Positions 7,218 to 15,764 of a stretch of 39,939 nt of DNA are shown one piece after another (the first letter of the stretch is position 1; each line of letters opens with the position of its first letter). The stretch comes from Actinomycetota bacterium (GTDB taxonomy: Bacteria > Actinomycetota > UBA4738 > HRBIN12). Below the pieces are notes generated by a model. The model was not told the DNA's origin and did not search any database. It was given only the letters and a program-made list of their open reading frames with translations. Location of the stretch: assembly GCA_005885035.1 (NCBI GenBank), contig VAXZ01000059.1:1-39939 (forward strand), in the 5' to 3' direction. A program made the translations under genes and the position numbers.

Positions 7218-8860
7218 TGAGCGAGAACGCAGACCCCGACGTAGCAACGGGCTCAAGCAGCGAAGCGGTAGCCCGCACAGACGGTGTAGCAGCGGGCTCA
7301 AGCAGCGAAGCGGTAGCCCGCACAGACGAAGTCAGGATCTTCGACACGACCCTGCGCGACGGCGAGCAGGCGCCGGGCATCGCGCTGACCCAACCCGAGA
7401 AGCTCGAGATCGCGGAGCAGCTCGCGCGGCTCAACGTCGATATCATCGAGGCCGGGTTCCCCATCTCGTCGCCCGGCGAGTTCGAAGCCGTCCGCCAGAT
7501 CGCGAGTTCCGTGCGCGGGCCGGTGATCGCGGCACTCGCAAGGACGGCCACCGGCGACGTCGAACGCGCCGCCGAGGCCCTCAAAGGCGCTGAGCGGTGG
7601 CGGATCCACACGTTCATCTCCACATCCGACGTCCAGCGCGAGTCGATGCTGCGGATGAGCCCGCAGCAGGTCCTACAGGCGATCGAGGACAACGTGCGGC
7701 TGGCGAAGAGCTACACGGAGGATGTCGAGTTCTCGGCGCAGGACGCGACCCGGACCGAGCTGGGATTCCTGCTGGAGTGCTTCCGCGTGGCGGTCGCGTG
7801 CGGGGCCACCACGATCAACGTCCCGGACACGGTCGGCTACGCCACGCCCACCGAGTTCGGCGAGTTGGTGCGCATCGTGCGCGAGGCTGTCCCGGACGAC
7901 GTCGTGATCTCGACCCACTGTCACAACGACCTCGGCCTGGCGGTCGCGAACGCGCTGGCGGGGATCGAGAACGGCGCTCGGCAGATCGAGGTCGCCGTGA
8001 ACGGGATCGGCGAGCGCGCGGGGAACTGCTCGCTCGAGGAGGTCGCGATGATCGTCCGCACGCGAGGCGAGCACCTCGGCGTGCGACATGGGCTAAACCT
8101 GAGAGAGATCATGCGAACGTCGCGACTGGTCTCCATGACGACGGGCTACGGCGTCCAGCCGAACAAGGCAGTCGTGGGTTCGAGCGCCTTCGCGCACGAG
8201 AGCGGGATCCATCAGCACGGCGTGCTCGCGAACCGCGCGACCTACGAGATCATGGACCCGCTGGAGATCGGCCTGGAGGGGAACCGGCTCGTCCTCGGCA
8301 AGCACAGCGGCCGGCATGCGTTCGTCGATGCCCTCCAGAAGCTCGGGATCACGTTGGAGGACGTCCAGCTCAACCGCGCGTTCGCCCGGTTCAAGGATCT
8401 GGCGGACCGCAAGATCACCCTCACGGATCACGACCTCGAGGCGATCGTGACGGAAGAGATCGGCAGCGGGAAGGAGGATCTTCTCGTCCTCGAGGCGGTT
8501 CAGGTCGGCGGCGGGACGCACCTGGCTCCGACGGCGACGGTCCGGCTCCGCCGCGGCGACGACCTGATCGAGGAGTCCGCCATGGGGGACGGCATGATCG
8601 ACGCCGTGATGGGGGCGCTCAGCCGTGCGGCCGGGATCGAGGCCCGGCTCGTCGCGTTCAACGTCTCCAGCGTGACCGGCGGATCCGACGCGTTGGGCGA
8701 CGTGGTCGTCCAGTTGGATGTGGACGGACGGCGGGTCACCGGCCGCGGGGTCGCGACCGACGTGGTCGAGGCGAGCGCCCGCGCGTACCTCGCGGCCATC
8801 AACCGCGCGCTCCAGATGCAGGCCGGTAACGACGGACCGCGCGACGAGGGCACGTCTTGA
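7217..8860 (+). CDS. leuA: 2-isopropylmalate synthase
   Basis: Condenses acetyl-CoA with 2-oxoisovalerate in the first leucine-specific step. The DRE-TIM catalytic domain begins at about residue 37 (VRIFDTTLRDGEQAPG) and has the metal-binding HCHNDLGLAVAN and the NGIGERAGN signature. The C-terminal region (about 400-547) is the LeuA regulatory dimer domain (QVGGGTHLAPTATVRL). ATG 7217 overlaps the ilvC stop. The first 36 residues are odd: a 15-residue motif containing GSSSEAVARTD appears twice in tandem, encoded by a 45-bp palindrome-bearing repeat, and is not part of the conserved enzyme. At 547 residues it is slightly longer than the usual LeuA of about 510-530. The stop overlaps the leuB start. 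Confidence 0.95.
   Translation: MSENADPDVATGSSSEAVARTDGVAAGSSSEAVARTDEVRIFDTTLRDGEQAPGIALTQPEKLEIAEQLARLNVDIIEAGFPISSPGEFEAVRQIASSVRGPVIAALARTATGDVERAAEALKGAERWRIHTFISTSDVQRESMLRMSPQQVLQAIEDNVRLAKSYTEDVEFSAQDATRTELGFLLECFRVAVACGATTINVPDTVGYATPTEFGELVRIVREAVPDDVVISTHCHNDLGLAVANALAGIENGARQIEVAVNGIGERAGNCSLEEVAMIVRTRGEHLGVRHGLNLREIMRTSRLVSMTTGYGVQPNKAVVGSSAFAHESGIHQHGVLANRATYEIMDPLEIGLEGNRLVLGKHSGRHAFVDALQKLGITLEDVQLNRAFARFKDLADRKITLTDHDLEAIVTEEIGSGKEDLLVLEAVQVGGGTHLAPTATVRLRRGDDLIEESAMGDGMIDAVMGALSRAAGIEARLVAFNVSSVTGGSDALGDVVVQLDVDGRRVTGRGVATDVVEASARAYLAAINRALQMQAGNDGPRDEGTS
7241..7330 (+). repeat. Tandem 45-bp palindrome-containing repeat inside the 5' end of leuA
   Basis: Two adjacent 45-bp units (7241-7285 and 7286-7330) differ at three positions only. 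Each contains an inverted pair, CGGGCT ... AGCCCG (7248-7253 with 7270-7275 in unit 1, extended to GCGGGCT/AGCCCGC in unit 2), enclosing a 16-nt loop. The unit length is a multiple of three, so the insertion keeps the frame. It has the look of a small interspersed palindrome, like a REP-type element, captured in a coding region. I saw no further copy in the window. Confidence 0.7.
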
Positions 8861-9900
8861 ACTACCGGATCGGCGTGATCCGTGGCGACGGGACGGGTCC
8901 CGAGGTGGTGGCCGAAGCGCTCAAGGTCCTGGAGGCCGTTCGTGAGGGCTTCGAGATCGAACCCGCGGAGTTCGATCTGGGCGCCGACCGATACCTGCGG
9001 ACCGGCGAGGTACTTCCAGATGAAGAGCTCGAGCGACTCAAGGGGTGCGATGCGATCCTGCTCGGCGCGGTGGGCGACCCGCGTGTTCAGCCGGGGATCC
9101 TGGAACGCGATCTCCTCCTCCGGATCCGGTTCGCGCTGGATCAGTACGTCAACCTCCGGCCGGTGATCCGCTATCCAGGCGTGCAGACGCTGGTCCCGTC
9201 GCACACCGAGGACGACGTGAACTTCGTCGTCGTCCGCGAGAACTCCGAGGGGCTGTACACCGGGACGGGTGGTTTTCATCGGAAGGGGACTCCGCACGAG
9301 GTCGCGGTCCAGGAGTCGATCAACACCCGGCATGGCGTGGAACGGATCGTGCGCTACGCGTTCGACGTGGCGTCCAACCGCCGGAAACATCTGACGCTGG
9401 TCCACAAGACGAACGTGCTGACCTTCGCCGGCGATCTCTACCAGCGCGTCGTCGACGAGGTTGCCGCGGAGTTCCCCAGCGTGCAGACCGACTACGTTCA
9501 CGTGGATGCCGCGTGCATCTACTTCCTTGACCAGCCGAGCCGGTTCGACGTGATCGTCACCGACAACATGTTCGGCGACATCATCACGGACCTCGGGGCC
9601 ATGATCCAGGGCGGGATGGGTGTCGCGTCCGGCGCGAACATCGCGCCGGACGGGGTTTCGATGTTCGAGCCGATCGGCGGCACCGCGCCCGACCACGCCG
9701 GCAGGGGCACGATCAACCCGCTTGCCGCGATCGCGGCCGTGCAGATGTTGCTCGCGTCCCTTGGTGAAGAGAAGGCGGCCGACCGGGTGCACACCGGGAT
9801 CGGCTACGCGACCCAGCGGATGAAGAGCATGCGTGCGGGCGAGATGGGGTACGGGACCCCGGAGGTCGGGGACCTCGTGGTGGAAGGCGCGACGTCGTGA
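8857..9900 (+). CDS. leuB: 3-isopropylmalate dehydrogenase
   Basis: Oxidative decarboxylation of 3-isopropylmalate with NAD, the third leucine step. The 347-residue protein shows the isocitrate/isopropylmalate dehydrogenase hallmarks: GVIRGDGTGPEVV at the N-terminus, NLRPV, ENSEGLYTG, the catalytic Tyr/Lys environment (LVHKTNVL), the metal-binding VTDNMFGDIITD, and GTAPDHAGRGTINP near the nucleotide site. The start is TTG 8857, whose last two bases overlap the leuA stop (TTGA), with GAGGG upstream; no better start exists. The length and motifs also fit the broader tartrate/isopropylmalate dehydrogenase group, but the operon context strongly favours LeuB. leuC and leuD are not in this window. 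Confidence 0.93.
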   Translation: MNYRIGVIRGDGTGPEVVAEALKVLEAVREGFEIEPAEFDLGADRYLRTGEVLPDEELERLKGCDAILLGAVGDPRVQPGILERDLLLRIRFALDQYVNLRPVIRYPGVQTLVPSHTEDDVNFVVVRENSEGLYTGTGGFHRKGTPHEVAVQESINTRHGVERIVRYAFDVASNRRKHLTLVHKTNVLTFAGDLYQRVVDEVAAEFPSVQTDYVHVDAACIYFLDQPSRFDVIVTDNMFGDIITDLGAMIQGGMGVASGANIAPDGVSMFEPIGGTAPDHAGRGTINPLAAIAAVQMLLASLGEEKAADRVHTGIGYATQRMKSMRAGEMGYGTPEVGDLVVEGATS

Positions 9901-11486
9901 GTGACGCCGAACGCGCCGTCGAGCTCTACGACACGACGCTCCGCGACGGTGCCCAGCGTGCCGATCTCAGCTACTCGATCGACGATCGCCTCCGGATCCT
10001 GCACAAGCTCGACCAGGTCGGCTTCCCGTTCGTCGAGGGTGGGTGGCCGGGTGCGAACCCGCGCGACACCGAGTTCTTCTCGCTGGCATCGAAGGAGACC
10101 CTCAAGCACGCGCAGCTCACCGCGTTCGGCATGACCCGCAAGGCGGGGGAGGACGCGACGACGTCGCGGGCGCTGCGCGATCTGCTCGACGCCGGGACCG
10201 AGGTGGTCTGCCTGGTCGGCAAGGCCTGGGATCTCCACGTGACCCAGGCGCTCCGGACCGAGCTGGACGAGGGCGTCGCGATGGTCCGCGATTCCGTGGC
10301 CTTCCTGCGGGGGCAGGGCCGGCGCGTGTTCTTCGACGCGGAGCACTTCTTCGACGGATACGTCACCGACCCCGCCTTCGCGATGCGGGTGCTGGCCGCC
10401 GCGGAGGAAGCCGGAGCCGAGCGATTGGTCCTGTGCGACACGAACGGCGGGATGCTCCCCTTCGACGTGGCGCGCATCGTCACGGCGGTCGGCGAACGCA
10501 CGCAGGTGCCGCTGGGGATCCACGTCCACAACGACGCGGGATGCGCGGTCGCCAACTCGTTGATCGCCGTCGATGCCGGGGTCTTCCAGGTCCAGGGCAC
10601 GATCAACGGATACGGCGAACGGACCGGCAACGCCGACCTGATCCCGATCACCGCGGACCTCGTGCTGAAGATGGGCATCACGGACGCCCTGCCGGCGGGC
10701 GCGGTGGAGCATCTCACCGAGCTCGCGCACTACGTCGCCGAGGTCGCCAACGTCGCTCCCGACTCGCATCAGCCGTACGCCGGCCGGCATGCGTTCACCC
10801 ACAAGGCGGGTCTGCACACGAGCGGGGTCGCCCGGCTGTCCCGCGCCTACGAACACATCGACCCTGAGGTGGTGGGGAATCGCCGGGGGGTGGTCGCTTC
10901 GGATTACAGCGGGGGATCGACGATCCGGATGAAGGCCGACGAGCTCGGGGTCCCGCTCGCCGACGCAGCGATCCCCAAGGCCGTCGAGGCGATCAAGCGG
11001 CGGGAGGCCGCGGGATATGCGTTCGATGTCGCGGAGGCGTCGCTCGATCTCCTGATGCGTCGGGCGGCCGGTTGGTCGCAGCCGTTCTTCGACGTCGAGA
11101 GCTACCGGGTGCACGTGGAAGAGCGGGTCGCCGACGACGAGCCGCCGCTCGCCGAAGCGACCGTGAAGGTCCGAACGAAGGGCACCAGACACATCGAGTC
11201 CGCGGAGGGCCAGGGCCCCGTCGGTGCGCTGGACAACGCGCTCCGCAAGGCGCTGACGAACGACTATCCGGAGCTCGACACGATGGAGCTCGAGGACTTC
11301 CGGGTTCGCGTGCTGGACGAGAGCGTCGGGACCGGAGCCGTCGTTCGCGTCCTGATCGACATGTCCGACGGCGAGCAGGCGTGGACCACGGTCGGCGTCT
11401 CGGAGAACATCATCGAAGCCTCCTGGGAAGCGCTGACGGACGGCTACCTCTACGGCCTGCTCCACCCGCGCTCCCCGGGAGAGTGA
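9897..11486 (+). CDS. cimA: (R)-citramalate synthase
   Basis: Condenses pyruvate and acetyl-CoA to citramalate, giving 2-oxobutyrate for isoleucine without threonine deaminase. The 529-residue protein has the DRE-TIM start ELYDTTLRDGAQ and the CimA-specific GGWPGANPRDTEFF. It also has the metal-site HVHNDAGCAVANS, NGYGERTGNADL, HAFTHKAGLHTSGV and a LeuA-type C-terminal regulatory domain (SVGTGAVVRVLIDMSDG). The Gln after DGA and the WPGANP motif separate it from LeuA and homocitrate synthase. GTG 9897 overlaps the leuB stop (GTGA). It is the last gene of the operon, so the attenuator would control isoleucine supply too. Confidence 0.93.
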   Translation: MSDAERAVELYDTTLRDGAQRADLSYSIDDRLRILHKLDQVGFPFVEGGWPGANPRDTEFFSLASKETLKHAQLTAFGMTRKAGEDATTSRALRDLLDAGTEVVCLVGKAWDLHVTQALRTELDEGVAMVRDSVAFLRGQGRRVFFDAEHFFDGYVTDPAFAMRVLAAAEEAGAERLVLCDTNGGMLPFDVARIVTAVGERTQVPLGIHVHNDAGCAVANSLIAVDAGVFQVQGTINGYGERTGNADLIPITADLVLKMGITDALPAGAVEHLTELAHYVAEVANVAPDSHQPYAGRHAFTHKAGLHTSGVARLSRAYEHIDPEVVGNRRGVVASDYSGGSTIRMKADELGVPLADAAIPKAVEAIKRREAAGYAFDVAEASLDLLMRRAAGWSQPFFDVESYRVHVEERVADDEPPLAEATVKVRTKGTRHIESAEGQGPVGALDNALRKALTNDYPELDTMELEDFRVRVLDESVGTGAVVRVLIDMSDGEQAWTTVGVSENIIEASWEALTDGYLYGLLHPRSPGE

Positions 11487-11496
11487 GCGGGGTGAC

Positions 11497-11511
11497 CGTC
11501 CGCTGCGCGGA
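11497..11511 (+). other. Short GC hairpin after cimA
   Basis: GTCCGC and GCGGAC form a perfect 6-bp stem around TGC just after the cimA stop (11484-11486). No T run follows, so an intrinsic terminator is not supported; it may be a 3' stabilising or weak termination hairpin. Confidence 0.3.
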
Positions 11512-11590
11512 CAGCCGATCTTACGCTACGCTCGCGACCTCTGATCGGCGCGTTCCGCGCTGACGTCGTTCCTTGGTCTGGAGGATCGAG

Positions 11591-11875
11591 ATGGGAGTCG
11601 CAGCTCTCTGGTTCATCGGCCTGCTGGTCGTCATCATCGATATCGCCGCAACGGTGGACGTGATCCGACGTCCCGACTTGCGCGGCGGCGCCAAGGTCCT
11701 TTGGGTGCTCCTGATCCTGATCCTGCCGGTGCTCGGAGTGATCGCGTACGTGATCGCCCGCCCCGCGCTGGTCGACTACGGAGAGAACCGCGAGGAGGCG
11801 AAGAAGGCGGCGTCGGAGGCGGCGTCAGAGCGAGCACGAGACCGGGCGAGGGATCTGGGCCCCACCGACACCTGA
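11591..11875 (+). CDS. Small two-helix membrane protein with PLDc_N-type (phospholipase D nuclease N-terminal) domain
   Basis: A 94-residue protein with two hydrophobic helices: residues about 3-22 (LWFIGLLVVIIDIAATVDVI) and 34-56 (VLWVLLILILPVLGVIAYVI). Between them lies RRPDLRGGAKVLW, the pattern of the PLDc_N family (cardiolipin synthase N-terminal membrane region standing alone), common in actinobacteria. The C-terminal tail is a charged Ala/Glu/Arg-rich helix. ATG 11591 is preceded by GGAGG about 7 bases upstream; a GTG 18 bp earlier is less likely. The role is unknown. It is not an enzyme by itself, because the HKD phospholipase motif is absent. Confidence 0.85.
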   Translation: MGVAALWFIGLLVVIIDIAATVDVIRRPDLRGGAKVLWVLLILILPVLGVIAYVIARPALVDYGENREEAKKAASEAASERARDRARDLGPTDT

Positions 11876-11896
11876 GGGTCAGCCTCGGCTCGCATC

Positions 11897-13120
11897 TCAC
11901 GGGGGAGCCGAGGCCTGGAAGCTCACGATCCGGACGATCCGATCCTCGATCCTCTTCGCGGTCCATTCGTTGAACCCGCTCGAGAGGATCGAGAACTCGA
12001 CCCATCCACCCGACTTCTCCACCCACACCCAACCTGAGAGCGCCGAGACGTCGTCGAGCGTCCCGGTCTTCGCGCGGATCCGGACATCCGTGAGGCGGTC
12101 CTCGAGCGTTCCCCGGCCGCCCGAGGGGAGCGACGAGCGGAGGACCGTTCCCCACGAGGAGCCGTCGGCGTGCCACAACAGGTCCAGGATCCCGCGGGCG
12201 TTCGCTCTGTTCGCGTAGCTCAGGCCAGATGAGTCGTAGGCCGTGAAATCCTGGCCGTGCGCCACGGTGAAGCGGTGGATCGCCCTCGCGCCGTTCGCGA
12301 TCGTGCCTCGCCCCAACACGGCAGCCCCGAGGTACTTGCCCAGCACCTCCGCCCAGAAGTTCCGCGACCGGAGATCCATCCGTCGGATCAGGTCCTGCAG
12401 TGGCGGCGACACGATCTGGGCGATCGGGTGCAGACCGGCGGGCGCGTGGCCCATCCCGGGCTTGCGCCCGACCGAGATACCGAGGCGCTGGAGGCGCGCG
12501 GTCAGCCACTTCGCGGCCCGGAGCTCGGGATCGGTGACGTGAAGGCCGTCGTGGTCGGTGTTCTGCCGGTAGGTGAGAGCCGTGGGCAAAGGGATGTAGT
12601 CGGCGGGGAAGTAGTCCTTCCAGCCGCGCGCCCACCAATCCCGCGAGAAGGGCCCAGCGTTTCCCATGACGGAACCGCGGATACGGCGCACGCCAGCATC
12701 CCTGATCGCCCGTGCGAGCGCGATGATCCGGTTTCCGTCGATCCCCGGGTCTCCGTGGCCCATGATCCACAGGTTGCCACGCACGACCCCGTGCGGTCCC
12801 GGTATCGTGGCGGCACTGGCGTTCGTGTGGATCGTCCTGTCGGGGCCATACCGCTGCAACAACGCCATGGAGAGCAGGAGCTTCTCGTTCGAAGCCGGTG
12901 GTCGACGCACCCAGGCGAGGTGGCCGAACCATGGGTCCCCATCCTCCCCGATCGCCACAGAGACGGGACGGTCACCGATCACGAGTTGGATCTTGCGCAT
13001 CCATGCCGGCCGGGTGGCGAGTGGTGTTACGCCGGGTTGCGCCTGCGCGAGCGTCGCCAGCACCGTGATCGCGATACACGCGGTGAGGAGGGAACAGGCG
13101 AGCCGGCGGGCGCGGGACAC
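11897..13120 (-). CDS. dacB: D-alanyl-D-alanine carboxypeptidase/endopeptidase, PBP4 (DacB) type
   Basis: Exported serine peptidase that trims or cleaves peptidoglycan stem peptides. A 407-residue reading from GTG 13120 has a signal peptide (about residues 5-28: a hydrophobic run ending AQAQPG). The three penicillin-binding motifs are visible: SxxK as Ser77-Asn-Glu-Lys80, SxN in the DSSGLSYAN region, and KTG in RAKTGTLDDVSALSGW. The PBP4-type insert lies between the first two motifs. Open frame upstream of 13120 is not coding-like (it overlaps the divergent aminotransferase region). It converges with the PLDc_N-like gene and diverges from the aminotransferase, with a 55-bp shared promoter gap. 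Confidence 0.9.
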   Translation of the reverse strand: MSRARRLACSLLTACIAITVLATLAQAQPGVTPLATRPAWMRKIQLVIGDRPVSVAIGEDGDPWFGHLAWVRRPPASNEKLLLSMALLQRYGPDRTIHTNASAATIPGPHGVVRGNLWIMGHGDPGIDGNRIIALARAIRDAGVRRIRGSVMGNAGPFSRDWWARGWKDYFPADYIPLPTALTYRQNTDHDGLHVTDPELRAAKWLTARLQRLGISVGRKPGMGHAPAGLHPIAQIVSPPLQDLIRRMDLRSRNFWAEVLGKYLGAAVLGRGTIANGARAIHRFTVAHGQDFTAYDSSGLSYANRANARGILDLLWHADGSSWGTVLRSSLPSGGRGTLEDRLTDVRIRAKTGTLDDVSALSGWVWVEKSGGWVEFSILSSGFNEWTAKRIEDRIVRIVSFQASAPP

Positions 13121-13175
13121 GGGGCGATGGTACCGCCGCATAGACTTCGCGCAGCCGGCCGAGGAGGACGCCCAC

Positions 13176-14534
13176 GTGAAGACGATCGACCGAACACAGC
13201 TCCACGACCTTATGGAGCGCGAGCGAGGCCTGTTCCGCGAACGGCACCCCCGGTCGAAGGAGCTCGCCGAGGACGCTCGAGCCTCGCTGCTCTTCGGCGT
13301 CCCGATGAACTGGATGACCCGCTGGCCGGGCGACCATCCGGTCTTCGTCGACCGCGCCGAGGGCGCGCGGTTCTGGGACGTGGACGGCAACGCGTTCGTC
13401 GACTTCTGTCTAGGTGACACGGGCGGCATGGCCGGACATGCGCCGAAGGTGTCCCTCGACGCGATCGCGGAGCAAGCGGCGCGAGGGATCACCCTGATGC
13501 TTCCGACCGAGGACGCCGCGTGGGTCGGCCGAGAGATGGCTCGGCGGTTCGGCGTCCCGTACTGGCAGTTCTGTCTGACCGCCACCGACGCCAATCGGTT
13601 CGCGATCCGGTGGGCGCGCCAGATCACCGGCCGCTCCAAGATCGTCGTCCACAACTGGAACTACCACGGCTCGGTGGACGAGACCTTCGCGGCGCTCGAT
13701 GACGCCGGCAACGTGGTGACGCGCGAGGGGAACCTCGGCGCGCCCGTGCCGCTCAGCGAAACGACGCGGGTGGTCGAGATCAACGACCTCGAGGGTCTCG
13801 AACGGGCGCTCGCCGAACGCGACGTCGCCGTTTGCCTGTTCGAGCCGGCCCTGACGAACATCGGGATCGTGCTGCCCGATCCCGGATACCACGAGGCCGT
13901 CCGCGAGCTCTGCACCAGGTACGAGACGCTGCTGCTGATCGACGAGACCCATACCGTCAGCGCGGGACCCGGCGGGTGCACGAAGGCGTGGAACCTGCAG
14001 CCGGACATCGTGACGATCGGCAAGACGCTCGGCGCCGGCATCCCGAGCGCCGCTTATGGCCTCACCGATGCGGTCTCCCAGAGGATATACGAGCATACGG
14101 ACTGGAAGAACGCCGACGTCGGTGGGATCGGCGGGACCCTCGCCGGCAACGCCTTGTCCCTCGCCGCGATGCGCGCGACGTTGGGCGAGGTCCTGACCGA
14201 CGAAGCGTTCGGCCGCATGATCGCGCTCGGAGAGCGTTTCGAGCAGGGCGTGGAGGCCGTCATCGTCGATCGCGAGCTTCCGTGGCACGTGGTGCGGCTC
14301 GGGTGCCGCGTGGAGTACCTGTTCCGGCCGGATCGCGCCCGCAACGGAAGCGAAGCTGCGGCAGGGCAGGATGATGAGGTCGACCCGTTCATCCACCTGT
14401 ATCTGTTGAACCGCGGCGTCCTCATGACGCCGTTCCACAACATGGCGCTGATGTCGCCCGCCACGACCGCCGAGGATGTCGATCGACACACCGAGGTATT
14501 CGCTCAGATGGCGGAGGAGCTGGTAGGAGCCTAA
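13176..14534 (+). CDS. Class III (glutamate-1-semialdehyde aminomutase-like) PLP aminotransferase
   Basis: A 452-residue PLP enzyme. The N-terminal part (FWDVDGNAFVDFCLGDTGGMAGHAP) is the class III fold entry. PLP ligands are Asp256 in LLLIDETHTVSAGPGG and the Schiff-base Lys283 in IVTIGKTLGAG. GGIGGTLAGNALSLAA corresponds to the phosphate-binding Thr region. It is closest in appearance to the glutamate-1-semialdehyde 2,1-aminomutase/aspartate aminotransferase-family group, but DETHT replaces the DEVMTGFR of HemL, so a haem role is unlikely and the substrate is unknown. The start GTG 13176 has GAGGAGG eight or nine bases upstream. It converges with serC and is divergent from dacB; no operon partner is evident. 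Confidence 0.85.
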   Translation: MKTIDRTQLHDLMERERGLFRERHPRSKELAEDARASLLFGVPMNWMTRWPGDHPVFVDRAEGARFWDVDGNAFVDFCLGDTGGMAGHAPKVSLDAIAEQAARGITLMLPTEDAAWVGREMARRFGVPYWQFCLTATDANRFAIRWARQITGRSKIVVHNWNYHGSVDETFAALDDAGNVVTREGNLGAPVPLSETTRVVEINDLEGLERALAERDVAVCLFEPALTNIGIVLPDPGYHEAVRELCTRYETLLLIDETHTVSAGPGGCTKAWNLQPDIVTIGKTLGAGIPSAAYGLTDAVSQRIYEHTDWKNADVGGIGGTLAGNALSLAAMRATLGEVLTDEAFGRMIALGERFEQGVEAVIVDRELPWHVVRLGCRVEYLFRPDRARNGSEAAAGQDDEVDPFIHLYLLNRGVLMTPFHNMALMSPATTAEDVDRHTEVFAQMAEELVGA

Positions 14535-14601
14535 CGTGCCGGCGATCGCGAGGTTCCTCTCCATCAGATGGACGCCCAGGAGGACCTCCGCCTTGGCTCC
14601 C

Positions 14602-15729
14602 CTAGATCGTTCCCTCTCCCCCCGGACCCGCGTTCCGTTCGTGGAACTCCCGCATGAACGCAGCGAGCGCCTCGACCCCTTCGCGCGGCATCGCGTTGTA
14701 GATCGACGCCCGGATCCCACCCACGGTGCGGTGACCCTTGAGCTCCACGAGCCCCTGCCCGGCTGCCTCGGCGATGAACCCGGCCTCGAGGTCCTCCGAC
14801 GGCAACCGGAAGGTCACGTTCATCAGCGATCGTGAACCCGTCTGCGCATGGCCTCGGAAGAACGTGGGGGCCTCGTCCAGGATCTCGTAGAGGAGGTCGG
14901 CCTTGTCGCGATTGCGGGCGAGCATCTTCTCGAGTCCGCCGATCTCATCCCGGAGCCAGCGGGTGATGAGCATCACGATGTAGATCGCGAAGACCGGCGG
15001 CGTGTTGTAGCGGGAGCCGTGCTCGACGTAGGTCCGGTAGTCCAGGGTCGAGGGGAGGCCCTCCGGGATGCGATCGAGCAGGTCGTCCCTGATGATGACC
15101 ACGGTGACGCCGGCCGGCCCCGCGTTCTTCTGCGCCCCCGCGTACAGGAGCCCGTAACGCGCGACGTCGATCGGTCGCGACAGGAAGTCCGACGAGATGT
15201 CGGCGACCAAGGGCACGTCGTCGGGAACGATCGGGGTCGTTAGGAACTCGACACCCTGGATCGTCTCGTTGCCGGTGACGTGGACGTAGGCGGGAGCGCC
15301 GCCGATCGACTCCAGAAGCTCCTCCGTTCCGGGGACGCGGACGAACCCCTCCTCCGCTCCAGTCCATGCGATCCGCGCGGTCCCCTCCTTCCGTGCCTCC
15401 GCGATCGCCTTCGAGCCCCAGGACCCCGTGATCACGTACTCCGCGGCCCCCCCGGTCCCGCGGAGCAGGTTCATCGCGACCATCGAGAACTGCAGCGACG
15501 CTCCGCCCTGGCAGAACACGACGTGGTAGCCATCCGGGACCCCGAGCAGGTCGCGAAGGTTCGAGCCGGTCTCCTCGATCACGGAGGTGAACCAGGGGCT
15601 CCGATGGCTGGCTTCTAACGGGGAGGCGCCCACACCGGGGAGCGACACGAGGTCCTGCCGCGCCTGTTCCAAGACCGGAAGCGGCAGGATCGCGGGACCG
15701 GCGGCGAAGTTGAAGGCGCGATCGGTCAT
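14602..15729 (-). CDS. serC: Phosphoserine aminotransferase
   Basis: Second step of serine synthesis (3-phosphohydroxypyruvate to phosphoserine). The 375-residue protein opens with FNFAAGPAILP, followed by the conserved SHRS substrate loop and FCQGGASLQFSMVAMNLL. The PLP site is ADISSDFLSRPIDV with Lys201 in YAGAQKNAGPAGV, and the C-terminus has GGIRASIYNAMPREGV. All hallmarks of SerC are present and the length is normal. ATG 15729 lacks an obvious Shine-Dalgarno; TAGCCT about 10 bp before it could be a -10 box, hinting at a near-leaderless transcript (weak). It lies 35 bp downstream of the amidinohydrolase gene on the same strand; no serA or serB is present. Confidence 0.95.
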   Translation of the reverse strand: MTDRAFNFAAGPAILPLPVLEQARQDLVSLPGVGASPLEASHRSPWFTSVIEETGSNLRDLLGVPDGYHVVFCQGGASLQFSMVAMNLLRGTGGAAEYVITGSWGSKAIAEARKEGTARIAWTGAEEGFVRVPGTEELLESIGGAPAYVHVTGNETIQGVEFLTTPIVPDDVPLVADISSDFLSRPIDVARYGLLYAGAQKNAGPAGVTVVIIRDDLLDRIPEGLPSTLDYRTYVEHGSRYNTPPVFAIYIVMLITRWLRDEIGGLEKMLARNRDKADLLYEILDEAPTFFRGHAQTGSRSLMNVTFRLPSEDLEAGFIAEAAGQGLVELKGHRTVGGIRASIYNAMPREGVEALAAFMREFHERNAGPGGEGTI

Positions 15730-15764
15730 CGGGTGTCCCAGGCTACCCGAGGCATGCGAACGCG

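Noticed and set aside
5589-7301. A 570-codon minus-strand frame opposite ilvN and ilvC
   Set aside because: Low-complexity translation and complete overlap with two well-conserved genes.
9804-11465. A 553-codon minus-strand frame opposite cimA
   Set aside because: No motif, antisense to a strongly conserved enzyme; a GC-phase shadow.
11497-11511. Intrinsic terminator after cimA
   Set aside because: The stem is good but no T run follows, so only a hairpin is reported.
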